From: Bacillota bacterium
GTDB taxonomy: Bacteria; Bacillota; Clostridia; Christensenellales; Aristaeellaceae
NCBI GenBank assembly: GCA_023411395.1
Contig: JAEYOV010000017.1
Span: forward strand, 1-5,748
Direction: 5' to 3'
DNA: 5,748 bases
Shown here piece after piece: positions 1 through 5,513 of the stretch. Below the pieces are notes generated by a model that saw nothing but the letters and a program-made list of their open reading frames with translations, searched no databases and was not told where the DNA came from. How positions within the stretch are numbered: position 1 is the first letter of the stretch; the number at the start of each line of letters is the position of its first letter. The translations under genes were made by a program, and so were the position numbers.

Positions 1-10
1 GTGTAAGGCT

Positions 11-50
11 CCGAAGCTGAGCGCCGCCTGTGGCGGATGAAGCGAGGCGG
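11..50 (+). repeat. GC-rich intergenic repeat, copy A
   Basis: The stretch begins CCGAA, then GAGCGCC, and ends GATGAAGCGAGGCG. Over 19-50 it matches 189-220 at 29 of 32 positions. It contains a 5-bp hairpin, CCGCC (24-28) and GGCGG (32-36), with loop TGT. Two of the three differences from copy B lie in the two arms of this hairpin and preserve pairing, which suggests the fold matters. I see no open reading frame with a ribosome site here. It is probably a dispersed intergenic element; its function is unknown and its full length is unclear because the flanks diverge. Confidence 0.7.
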
Positions 51-55
51 AGGAG

Positions 56-111
56 GCCAACGAAAAGAAGTGCCGCAAGTGATAGCGCAGCGGCACGACT
101 ATTGCGTTGGC
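56..111. repeat. Nested inverted repeats, two-stem structure
   Basis: Two perfect 7-bp inverted repeats are nested. The outer pair is GCCAACG (56-62) with CGTTGGC (105-111). The inner pair is GTGCCGC (70-76) with GCGGCAC (90-96), leaving a 13-base loop. The internal loop between the stems is 7 and 8 bases. This would fold as one long hairpin in either strand's transcript. There is no T-run after it, so it is not a typical intrinsic terminator. It may be the body of the same repeat family as copy A. Confidence 0.6.
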
Positions 112-118
112 TGGGATT

Positions 119-133
119 GTTTGCTCCGCAAAC
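119..133. repeat. Short hairpin
   Basis: GTTTGC (119-124) and GCAAAC (128-132/133) form a perfect 6-bp stem with loop TCC. It lies directly between the nested structure on the left and another hairpin on the right, as part of a closely packed series of stems. Such a short palindrome could occur by chance; the density of stems is the reason to record it. Confidence 0.4.
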
Positions 134-139
134 CCCGCC

Positions 140-158
140 CGACCGGCAAAGCCGATCG
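140..158. repeat. Short hairpin
   Basis: CGACCGGC (140-147) faces GCCGATCG (151-158) across the loop AAA, with 7 of 8 positions paired and one C/A mismatch. It is the fourth stem in the first 160 bases. No T-run follows on either strand, so a terminator role is not supported. Confidence 0.4.
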
Positions 159-169
159 ATACGATTACA

Positions 170-299
170 ATTGAAGGGTGACCGAACCGAGCGCCGTCTG
201 TGACGGATGAAGCGAGGCGAGGGAATCAAGCGAAGCGAGCGATGGGAGCAGCAGCGAACCAGCGCGACGAATGAGCTTGCGGAACTTTGCCCCTTCAAT
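170..299. repeat. 130-bp segment bounded by 9-bp inverted repeats
   Basis: ATTGAAGGG (170-178) is the exact inverse of CCCTTCAAT (291-299). The segment between them holds repeat copy B and a purine-rich GCGA/AGCGAAG pattern. The bounded, non-coding layout recalls a small MITE-like element, but no target-site duplication is evident and the ends do not pair further inwards. It lies 22 bases beyond the VWA stop codon, so a transcript of that gene would run through it. Confidence 0.35.
182..220 (+). repeat. GC-rich intergenic repeat, copy B
   Basis: Second copy of the repeat at 11-50, offset by 170 bases over the conserved core. The hairpin here is CCGTC (194-198) and GACGG (202-206) around the same TGT loop. 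Relative to copy A the fourth pair changes from C-G to T-A, a double change that keeps the stem. The core is followed by GAATCAAGCGAAGCGAGCGAT, related only loosely to what follows copy A. Confidence 0.7.
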
Positions 300-321
300 G
301 CATCCCCAAAAGCTTGTCACC

Positions 322-2253
322 TTATTCGCCCAGAAGGAGCCTTGCCAAATCTACGAGCTGCACAAATTCCGCGCGGTAGCCATACGCATCCGCTTCACGG
401 CTTTCAAGGGCGCGGCCGATTACGCTTTCCAGGCTGGCATCGCCCTTATAGGGGGAGTCCTTCAAAATGAGCCCGAACTCGGCCACCGCGGAGGCAAAGG
501 CCATGGTGCCGCTCATGGCCGGGGAAATGTCACCTGCCTTCACCGCGCTTTCCGCCGTCATGATTTTTTCGCTGCCGGGAAGCTTGTAGCGGACGGAAAC
601 ATACAGCGTTTCCTCCCCGCCTGCCGGGACCTGCTTTTGGTAGCGGGATTCGGCCACCGGGACGGGTGCTTCCCCAGCCGCCGCGGGAATGATCTCATAC
701 AGGGCGATCATTTGATGGCCCGCGCCCATTTCCCCGGCATCCTTATTGTCATCCAAAAAATCCTCCGTATTCAGCAGCCGGTTTTCATAGCCGATCAGCC
801 GGTAGGCGGAGACATTTTGGGGATTGAACTCCACCTGGAGCTTCACATCCTTGGCGATAGTAAAAATGGTGCCTGTCATGTCATCCACCAGCACCTTTTT
901 GGCTTCCTTCAGCGTATCGATGTAGGCATAGTTGCCATTGCCCCGATCCGCCAGCGTTTCCATTTCATAATCCTTTAAATTCCCCATGCCGAACCCCAGC
1001 ACGCTCAGATAGATGCCCTTCCCGCGCTCCTTGGTGATGAGCGCCTCCAGTTCGCTCGCGCTTTGCACGCCAACATTGAAGTCGCCGTCTGTGAGCAGGA
1101 TGACCCGGTTGTTCCCACCCTCGATATAGGCCTCCCCGGCCTTTTGATAGGCCGCCTCGATCCCGCCGGCGCCGTTGGTGGAGCCGCCGGCATGCATTGA
1201 GTCGATGGCCGCAAATAGCTTTTCCTGAAGATCAGCCGGGGTGGTATCCAGCAAAACGCCCGCCGAGCCGGCGTAGGTCACAATGGTGACCCGGTCCTTC
1301 GCGCCAAGCTGTGACACCAGCAGCTTCAGTGCCTTTCGCGCCAGCGGCAGCCTGTTGTACGCCTCCATGGAGCCGGATACGTCCACCAGGAAAACAAGGT
1401 TGCTGCCCGGAAGCGAAGCCTTGTCCGGCTCATAGCCGGAAAGGGCAATCATGGCCAATTGGTGCTCCTTGTTCCAGGGGCACACGGCAAGCTCCGTGGT
1501 GATGGAAATGGGCTCCTCCGCCGAGGGCCTCTTAAGATCGTAATCGAAATAGTTGAGCATCTCCTCGATGCGGATGGCGCCTTTGTCGGGCAGGTAGCCG
1601 CCTATGAGGCACCTGCGGATGTTGGCGTAGGAGGCCGTATCCACGTCCAGGGCAAAGGTGGAAAACGGGCTTGCAAGGGGGTTCAAAAAACGGTTCTCCG
1701 CTTCGTTGCCGTAGGATTCGTCGTTCATGCTGTTGTAATCGAAATGGGGCATGGGTACCGGCATGGTACTTACGAAGTTCCCCGGGGCAGGGGCGCCCGC
1801 CATCTGCAGCATCGGCTCGAACGTGGCAACAGCCGTCCTGAAAAGAGCTTCCTCCCGCATCTCGTTTTCGATCTGCGCGGCCCTGTAGGCTGTAAAGGAC
1901 GCGATCAGCTTTTGCGCATCCTCACGTGAAACCTGCCGGTCTGCGACGGCCGCAAGGCCCGTAATCAGATCGTTTTCCATGGCGAAGGCCAGGCATGATG
2001 CGTCGGACTGATCCGTATGCCCCACAGCCCGGCACAGAGCCTCCAGCGCGCGGCCAAAGGTGACAGGCAGATCGGAGGTCATTTGCGAGGCTTCCGAAGT
2101 CTCGGGAAAAGCCTCCTTCAGCAGCACGGAAAATTCCTTTTCACTGATGGGTAAGGAAGCATCCCCCGTATCCTGCGCCCAGGCCGCGGGAAGCAGCGAT
2201 ACGGACAGGCAAAGAACAAGCAGCAGGCAAATCACATTTTTCTTTTTCATCAT
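322..2253 (-). CDS. Secreted YfbK-family von Willebrand factor A protein
   Basis: Predicted exported protein of 643 residues. Residues 1-26 are a signal peptide: MMKKK, a hydrophobic core, then cleavage after AWA (26/27). Residues about 36-120 resemble degenerate S-layer-homology repeats. Residues about 186-239 match the VWA_N region that precedes the VWA domain in YfbK-like proteins (ENRF, STFALDVDTASYANIRR). The VWA domain spans about 284-456 with an intact MIDAS metal site: D291-V-S-G-S295, T359 and the TDGD motif at 388-391. Residues about 461-641 match the C-terminal DUF3520 region (EFNPQNV, YRLIGYENR, DAGEMGAGH). MIDAS domains bind protein ligands through a divalent metal; the ligand here is unknown. 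I chose ATG 2253 because AAGGAG (2265-2260) sits 6 bases upstream; ATG 2250 is equally possible. An in-frame TTG at 2280 lacks such a site. No clear terminator follows the stop. Confidence 0.93.
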   Translation of the reverse strand: MMKKKNVICLLLVLCLSVSLLPAAWAQDTGDASLPISEKEFSVLLKEAFPETSEASQMTSDLPVTFGRALEALCRAVGHTDQSDASCLAFAMENDLITGLAAVADRQVSREDAQKLIASFTAYRAAQIENEMREEALFRTAVATFEPMLQMAGAPAPGNFVSTMPVPMPHFDYNSMNDESYGNEAENRFLNPLASPFSTFALDVDTASYANIRRCLIGGYLPDKGAIRIEEMLNYFDYDLKRPSAEEPISITTELAVCPWNKEHQLAMIALSGYEPDKASLPGSNLVFLVDVSGSMEAYNRLPLARKALKLLVSQLGAKDRVTIVTYAGSAGVLLDTTPADLQEKLFAAIDSMHAGGSTNGAGGIEAAYQKAGEAYIEGGNNRVILLTDGDFNVGVQSASELEALITKERGKGIYLSVLGFGMGNLKDYEMETLADRGNGNYAYIDTLKEAKKVLVDDMTGTIFTIAKDVKLQVEFNPQNVSAYRLIGYENRLLNTEDFLDDNKDAGEMGAGHQMIALYEIIPAAAGEAPVPVAESRYQKQVPAGGEETLYVSVRYKLPGSEKIMTAESAVKAGDISPAMSGTMAFASAVAEFGLILKDSPYKGDASLESVIGRALESREADAYGYRAEFVQLVDLARLLLGE

Positions 2254-2259
2254 GCATAT

Positions 2260-2265
2260 CTCCTT
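2260..2265 (-). promoter_or_regulatory. Ribosome binding site of the VWA gene
   Basis: AAGGAG on the minus strand, 6 bases from ATG 2253 and 9 bases from ATG 2250. It lies inside the longer reading frame that opens at TTG 2280, so it argues against that upstream start and leaves the basic MMKKK signal-peptide start intact. Confidence 0.75.
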
Positions 2266-2290
2266 CCATAATTTTTCCAACTGCTAGTAT

Positions 2291-2316
2291 GACGCATCCT
2301 TTCCAAAAAAGTTCCA
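2291..2316 (-). promoter_or_regulatory. Possible ECF-sigma promoter for the VWA gene
   Basis: On the minus strand TGGAAC (2316-2311) is followed by exactly 16 bases and then CGTC (2294-2291). The ECF-type promoters of Firmicutes read by SigM/SigW-like factors have the form TGAAAC-N16-17-CGTC/CGTA, so only one base of the -35 differs. A start near 2284 would give a leader of about 30 bases before the ribosome site and ATG 2253. No good sigma-A pair is visible in the same place. The elements are short and a chance match is possible; no ECF sigma gene lies in the window. Confidence 0.4.
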
Positions 2317-2331
2317 GCCGTTAGGGAAAGA

Positions 2332-2360
2332 TTGCAATTCCCTTCCCGCGCTAGTATAAT
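2332..2360 (+). promoter_or_regulatory. Sigma-A promoter of ychF operon
   Basis: TTGCAA (2332-2337), a 17-base spacer, and a perfect TATAAT (2355-2360). Transcription would begin near 2367, giving a leader of about 35 bases that holds AAGGAAGGGG (2384-2393), the ribosome site for ATG 2402. The -35 lies in a small palindrome, ATTGCAAT (2331-2338). The promoter drives the two rightward genes and is back to back with the VWA upstream region. Confidence 0.75.
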
Positions 2361-2401
2361 AATGTGGCTATTGTTCTCATGTTAAGGAAGGGGCGTCGTC
2401 C

Positions 2402-3499
2402 ATGAAGCTGGGTGTCGTAGGCTTGCCCAACGTCGGAAAAAGCACCTTGTTCAATGCCATCACCCAGGCGGGAGCGCAGGCAGCCAATTATCCCTTTTGC
2501 ACCATTGAGCCCAACACAGGCACGGTCCTGGTGCCCGATGACCGTTTGAACGTGCTGGCGGAGATGTACCACCCCAAAAAGGTGACACCCACCGGTATTG
2601 AGTTTGTGGATATCGCCGGGTTGGTGAAAGGCGCCAGCCGGGGTGAGGGTTTGGGCAACAAGTTTCTCTCCCACATCAGGGAGGTGGATGCCATCGTCCA
2701 CGTGGTTCGCTGCTTTGAGGATGAAAACATCATTCATGTGGACGGCAGCGTGGATCCTGCCCGGGATATTGAAACCATCAACCTGGAACTGATCTTTGCG
2801 GATATGGAGACCGTTACCCGCCGGGAAGACAAGGCCCGCAAAATGGTAAAGTCCGGTGACAAAAAGTATGCCCAGGAGGCGGACATGGCGCAAAGGCTGC
2901 AAAGCCACCTCACGCAGGGCAAGCCCGCCCGTACCTTCCCCATGACGGAAGAGGAAAGGGAGGCAGCGGAAGGCTGGTTCCTGCTCACAACCAAGCCTGT
3001 GATCTACGCCGCCAACATTGCCGAGGATGATTTGTCAAGGCCGGAGGATGAAATCCCCGGCGTGGCAAAAATGAAGGAACTGGCAAAGGCCGAGCATGCG
3101 GAATTGCTTGTTATCAGCGCCCGCATCGAGGAGGAAATCGCCCAGCTTCCCCCGGAGGAAAAGGCTGAATTCCTTTCCGCCCTGGGGCTTGAAAAAAGCG
3201 GGCTGGACAGGCTGGTCACCGCCTGCTACCGGCTGCTGGGGCTGATGTCCTTCCTTACCGCAGGCAGCGACGAGTGCCGGGCGTGGACCATCAAGGCGGG
3301 CACCAAAGCACCCCAGGCCGCCGGAAAAATCCATACCGACTTTGAAAAGGGCTTCATCCGCGCGGAGATCGTGCCCTATGAGACGCTGGTTAACCAGGGC
3401 AGCATGGCCGCCTGCCGGGAAAAGGGGCTCATCCGCAGCGAGGGCAAGGAATATGTCATGCAGGACGGGGATGTGACCCTGTTCCGTTTTAACGTGTAA
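2402..3499 (+). CDS. ychF: YchF, redox/ribosome-associated P-loop ATPase
   Basis: Obg-related translation-factor-class P-loop NTPase of 365 residues, essentially the usual length (about 363 in E. coli). Visible motifs: G1 Walker A GLPNVGKS at 7-14, switch I YPFCTIEPN at 30-38, G3 VDIAGL at 69-74, where a leucine replaces the catalytic glutamine, and N205-I-A-E208 in place of the NKxD guanine-specificity motif. That last change is why YchF/OLA1 proteins prefer ATP over GTP. A coiled-coil-like helical insert follows at about 128-195 and a TGS domain closes the protein at about 280-365 (IKAGTKAPQAAGKIHTDFEKGF). YchF binds ribosomes and has been linked to stress and oxidative responses; it is cytoplasmic. 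It is the first gene of a likely operon, with the ATP-grasp gene 16 bases downstream. Confidence 0.97.
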   Translation: MKLGVVGLPNVGKSTLFNAITQAGAQAANYPFCTIEPNTGTVLVPDDRLNVLAEMYHPKKVTPTGIEFVDIAGLVKGASRGEGLGNKFLSHIREVDAIVHVVRCFEDENIIHVDGSVDPARDIETINLELIFADMETVTRREDKARKMVKSGDKKYAQEADMAQRLQSHLTQGKPARTFPMTEEEREAAEGWFLLTTKPVIYAANIAEDDLSRPEDEIPGVAKMKELAKAEHAELLVISARIEEEIAQLPPEEKAEFLSALGLEKSGLDRLVTACYRLLGLMSFLTAGSDECRAWTIKAGTKAPQAAGKIHTDFEKGFIRAEIVPYETLVNQGSMAACREKGLIRSEGKEYVMQDGDVTLFRFNV

Positions 3500-3505
3500 T
3501 CTGGT

Positions 3506-3510
3506 GGAGG
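3506..3510 (+). promoter_or_regulatory. Ribosome binding site deciding the ATP-grasp start
   Basis: GGAGG lies 5 bases before ATG 3516. The frame is also open from GTG 3504, but that codon overlaps the ribosome site itself and has none upstream, so ATG 3516 is the better start. The site lies in the 16-base gap after the ychF stop codon, so no separate promoter is needed. Confidence 0.8.
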
Positions 3511-3515
3511 CAGCT

Positions 3516-4526
3516 ATGAGCCGTTTGAAATTTCTTTTCCAGCGCATCCTCCGCATGGACTTTCGGGCCATGTGGAAAACCACGAAGCTTTTGAAAGAGC
3601 GCAGCGGTAAAGGCCGCCTCTGGCTTTTGTTTGACATGCTGATGTGCGCCATCCGCTACAACGCGGGCTATGTGGACTACAAGATCGCCCAGTTTTACCG
3701 TTTGAACGACGCCCAGCGCAGAACGCAAATCACCCGCGGCATATCCAACAGCATCGTAAGGCGGATGAACGACAAAAACTACTGGCATTACTTTGACAAC
3801 AAGGCGGAGTTCAACACGCTGTTTGCAGAACATGTAAAAAGGGACTGGCTGGAAATCAGCCAAACCACTGCATTGGAGGCGCTCGAACAATTCCTTTCAA
3901 ACAAGGATACGGTAATCGCCAAGCCCCTGGAAGGCTCCAGCGGCCAGGGCATTGAAAAGTTTGCCAGGGCGGATTGGCAGGAAAGCATCCCGGAGTTTTT
4001 GGAGCTGCTCCATCAAAAAAGCATTGGTATCCTGGAGGAAGTGGTAAAGCAGCACGAAAGGCTGGCCATGCTTTGCCCCACCTCCGTCAACACAGTCCGC
4101 ATCGCAACGCTGCTGGGCGATAAAAAGCAGGGCATTGTCTACGCCTTTTTGCGAATCGGCAACGGCCGGGTGATGGATAACGTGGACTGCGGCGGCATGG
4201 CCGCAAGGGTGGACCTGGATTCCGGCAAGCTATTAACTGTCGGCGCGGACAAGCAGGGCAACACCTTTGAAAAGCACCCCAAAACTGGTACGCCGATTGT
4301 GGGCTTTGAGATGCCTTTCTGGGAAGAAGCCAAGCAAATGTGCATTGAGGCTTCCCAAAAAATCCCCCAGATGCGCTTTGTGGCCTGGGATGTGGCCATC
4401 ACGGACAGCGGCCCCCGGTTCATTGAGGGCAATTCCTTCCCCAGCCACGCCGTGCCTCAATTTGCTGCGCATTATCCGGACGGTATCGGCATACTGACGG
4501 AGTTTCGGAAGTTTATCGACCTGTAA
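3516..4526 (+). CDS. Sugar-transfer-associated ATP-grasp protein
   Basis: Protein of 336 residues, cytoplasmic as far as the sequence shows (no signal peptide). It matches the ATPgrasp_ST type often found near surface-polysaccharide genes. Residues 1-115 form a basic, helical N-terminal region. The ATP-grasp core starts with VIAK (K136, ATP-contacting) and the glycine-rich loop EGSSGQG at 139-145, continues with ILEEVV at 172-177, NTVRI at 192-196, a DNVDCGG segment near 221-227, KHPKTG near 253-258, then WDVAIT at 291-296 and FIEGN at 302-306. D292, E304 and N306 are the likely magnesium ligands, so the enzyme looks active. Such enzymes join a carboxylate to an amine or thiol by way of an acyl phosphate; the substrate is not known. 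No glycosyltransferase genes lie beside it, so a role in surface glycan modification is inference. It probably shares the ychF promoter and ends at the terminator that follows. Confidence 0.85.
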   Translation: MSRLKFLFQRILRMDFRAMWKTTKLLKERSGKGRLWLLFDMLMCAIRYNAGYVDYKIAQFYRLNDAQRRTQITRGISNSIVRRMNDKNYWHYFDNKAEFNTLFAEHVKRDWLEISQTTALEALEQFLSNKDTVIAKPLEGSSGQGIEKFARADWQESIPEFLELLHQKSIGILEEVVKQHERLAMLCPTSVNTVRIATLLGDKKQGIVYAFLRIGNGRVMDNVDCGGMAARVDLDSGKLLTVGADKQGNTFEKHPKTGTPIVGFEMPFWEEAKQMCIEASQKIPQMRFVAWDVAITDSGPRFIEGNSFPSHAVPQFAAHYPDGIGILTEFRKFIDL

Positions 4527-4551
4527 CGGCACTGCGCATCGCACGATATAT

Positions 4552-4591
4552 AAAAAACCGCGAACAGGTTTTTGCCTTTCGCGGTTTTTTT
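4552..4591. terminator. Two-way intrinsic terminator
   Basis: A six-A run, then CCGCGAA (4558-4564), paired with TTCGCGG (4578-4584) and followed by seven Ts (4585-4591). An inner AGG/CCT (4566-4568/4575-4577) extends the stem around the loop TTTTTG, with one bulged C. T-runs follow the stem on both strands, so it can end the ychF/ATP-grasp transcript and the convergent DUF134-NifX transcript, whose stop codon lies 12 bases to the right. Confidence 0.93.
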
Positions 4592-4602
4592 GCAGCAGCA
4601 CT

Positions 4603-5433
4603 TTATGAACCATGATGATGGTGCTGATGCTCCCCGCAGCCCTGCTGCCCGCAATCATCCCCGTGATGATGTCCCTGGTGATCGCAAGAAGCTTCAGAAT
4701 CATACTGAAGCTCGCCCTTTAACAGCGCTTCGACCGCTTTGTCCGTGTTTCCTGAAACACCGCCGTAGAGCTTGATATTGGCTTCTGCCAAAGCCCGCTT
4801 GGCGCCGCCGCCGATGCCGCCGCAAATCAGCGCATCCACCTTAATCTTTTTCAGGATGTCCGCCAGCGCACCGTGACCGCTGCCGTTTGTGTTGATTGTT
4901 GTGGCAAGCTTTACCTCGTTGTCCTCAACATCATAAACCTTGAACCGTTCGGTATGCCCAAAGTGCTGGAATACCTCCCCGTTTTCGTATGTGACTGCAA
5001 TGCGCATGGTACACTCCCTTCCTTTCTCACCGATTGTTATGTCTTTTTCTCCCGCCTGATCTGCTACACGCAACTCAAGCGCTTCGTTCCGATGCCTTCC
5101 GTTAAAACAGTGGCCGCATGATGCGCCGGGCGGGCCGTCTTCACAAAGGATGTAGGTTCCCCCGCCAATGGCCAGCTCCTTCCCGTTGACAAGGCACTCG
5201 GCCAGCTTCATCCGCGCGCTGTTGTAAATCGCCTGGGCGGTTGTCCTGGCAACCTGCATATATCCGGCGCATTCCTCCTGATTGCACCCCATCAAATCGA
5301 TCAGGCGGATGGCCTCAAATTCATCCACCGTCATTTCGATCACCTTGTGGCTGCCGTCCAAGTCCGCCAGCGGGCCGAAACGCCTGCATCCCGGCATGCA
5401 GCAGACGCGCCTTCCCTTTCTTGGCCTGGGCAT
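4603..5433 (-). CDS. DUF134 HTH domain fused to NifB/NifX-like protein
   Basis: Fused protein of 276 residues. Residues 1-90 match DUF134 (UPF0251): the hallmark MPRPRKGRRV start, TVDEFEAIRLIDL at 35-47, and a sigma-region-4-like helix-turn-helix ending about residue 82. Cysteines at 11, 12 and 16, and 97, 106 and 109 (CGHC), suggest a metal site. Residues about 143-245 are a NifX/NifB-C-terminus-type domain (HFGHTERF, VDALICGGIGGGAKRAL) of the family that carries or binds iron-molybdenum-type or related clusters; with no nif genes here, a nitrogenase role is unlikely. The last 27 residues are a metal-binding tail with nine His and three Cys, ending HHHHGS. I chose ATG 5433 over ATG 5466 because DUF134 proteins begin MPRPRK, GGTGGTGAG precedes it, and the predicted transcript starts at about 5468. 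The linker 115-142 looks like translated spacer. A cluster- or metal-responsive regulator is inference. Confidence 0.9.
   Translation of the reverse strand: MPRPRKGRRVCCMPGCRRFGPLADLDGSHKVIEMTVDEFEAIRLIDLMGCNQEECAGYMQVARTTAQAIYNSARMKLAECLVNGKELAIGGGTYILCEDGPPGASCGHCFNGRHRNEALELRVADQAGEKDITIGEKGRECTMRIAVTYENGEVFQHFGHTERFKVYDVEDNEVKLATTINTNGSGHGALADILKKIKVDALICGGIGGGAKRALAEANIKLYGGVSGNTDKAVEALLKGELQYDSEASCDHQGHHHGDDCGQQGCGEHQHHHHGS
5005..5018 (-). promoter_or_regulatory. Internal ribosome site and start for free NifX-like protein
   Basis: On the minus strand AAGGAAGGGAG ends at 5014, 6 bases before ATG (5007-5005). This ATG is residue 143 of the fused protein, exactly where the NifX-like domain begins (MRIAV). 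Initiation here would give a separate 134-residue protein with the His/Cys tail. The arrangement looks like two formerly separate genes whose spacer is now open in frame. It could also be a chance purine run in the linker. Confidence 0.5.
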
Positions 5434-5436
5434 AGT

Positions 5437-5445
5437 CTCACCACC
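5437..5445 (-). promoter_or_regulatory. Ribosome binding site of the DUF134-NifX gene
   Basis: GGTGGTGAG on the minus strand matches seven of nine bases of GGAGGTGAT and lies 3 bases before ATG 5433 (7 bases from GGTGG). The ATG at 5466 has no purine-rich site ahead of it. This supports the shorter protein that begins MPRPRK. Confidence 0.6.
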
Positions 5446-5465
5446 ATCGTTTTTGGCATATGCCA
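5445..5465. promoter_or_regulatory. Operator-like direct repeat, copy 1
   Basis: Contains CGTTTTTGGCATATGCCA (5448-5465), with the perfect palindrome GGCATATGCC at 5455-5464. It matches 5481-5501 at 18 of 21 positions in the same orientation, 36 bases away. It lies just after the predicted transcription start of the DUF134-NifX gene and ahead of its start codon, where a bound protein would block transcription. Confidence 0.6.
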
Positions 5466-5474
5466 TTTATCTGA

Positions 5475-5502
5475 ATTATACACCGTTTCTGGCATATGTC
5501 AA
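5475..5502 (-). promoter_or_regulatory. Consensus sigma-A promoter of the DUF134-NifX gene
   Basis: Minus-strand TTGACA (5502-5497), a 16-base spacer, and TATAAT (5480-5475), perfect at both hexamers. Transcription would start near 5468, giving a leader of about 35 bases. A promoter this strong usually needs restraint, and the two repeats on and beside it offer that. Confidence 0.85.
5481..5501. promoter_or_regulatory. Operator-like direct repeat, copy 2
   Basis: Contains CGTTTCTGGCATATGTCA (5484-5501), the partner of 5448-5465. It fills the spacer between -10 and -35 and covers most of the -35 hexamer. Its palindrome, GGCATATGTC, departs by one base from the perfect form, and that base is also part of the -35 TTGACA. 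Occupancy would exclude RNA polymerase. Confidence 0.6.
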
Positions 5503-5513
5503 TAATAAATTGG

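Noticed and set aside
19..220. CRISPR array
   Set aside because: There are only two copies about 170 bases apart, with internal divergence and irregular structure between them; no regular spacers.
207..470. Plus-strand frame of 87 codons running from the repeats into the VWA antisense
   Set aside because: It is composed of repeat sequence and antisense of a real gene, with no plausible protein character.
271..978. Open plus-strand frame of about 235 codons opposite the VWA gene
   Set aside because: It is the antisense of a well-recognised protein domain, and its translation matches no family I know. GC-rich coding sequence often leaves such open antisense frames.
3035..3652. Minus-strand frame across ychF and the ATP-grasp start
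   Set aside because: It overlaps two confident genes, spans their junction, and has no ribosome site or recognisable domain.
4603..5007. True nitrogenase cofactor gene (nifX)
   Set aside because: No other nif genes are present, and this domain is widespread in anaerobes that do not fix nitrogen; a family-level name is all that is supported.
5434..5466. Longer start (ATG 5466) for the DUF134-NifX protein
   Set aside because: It has no ribosome site, lies essentially at the predicted transcript start, and would precede the family's usual MPRPRK beginning with eleven unrelated residues encoded by an operator repeat.
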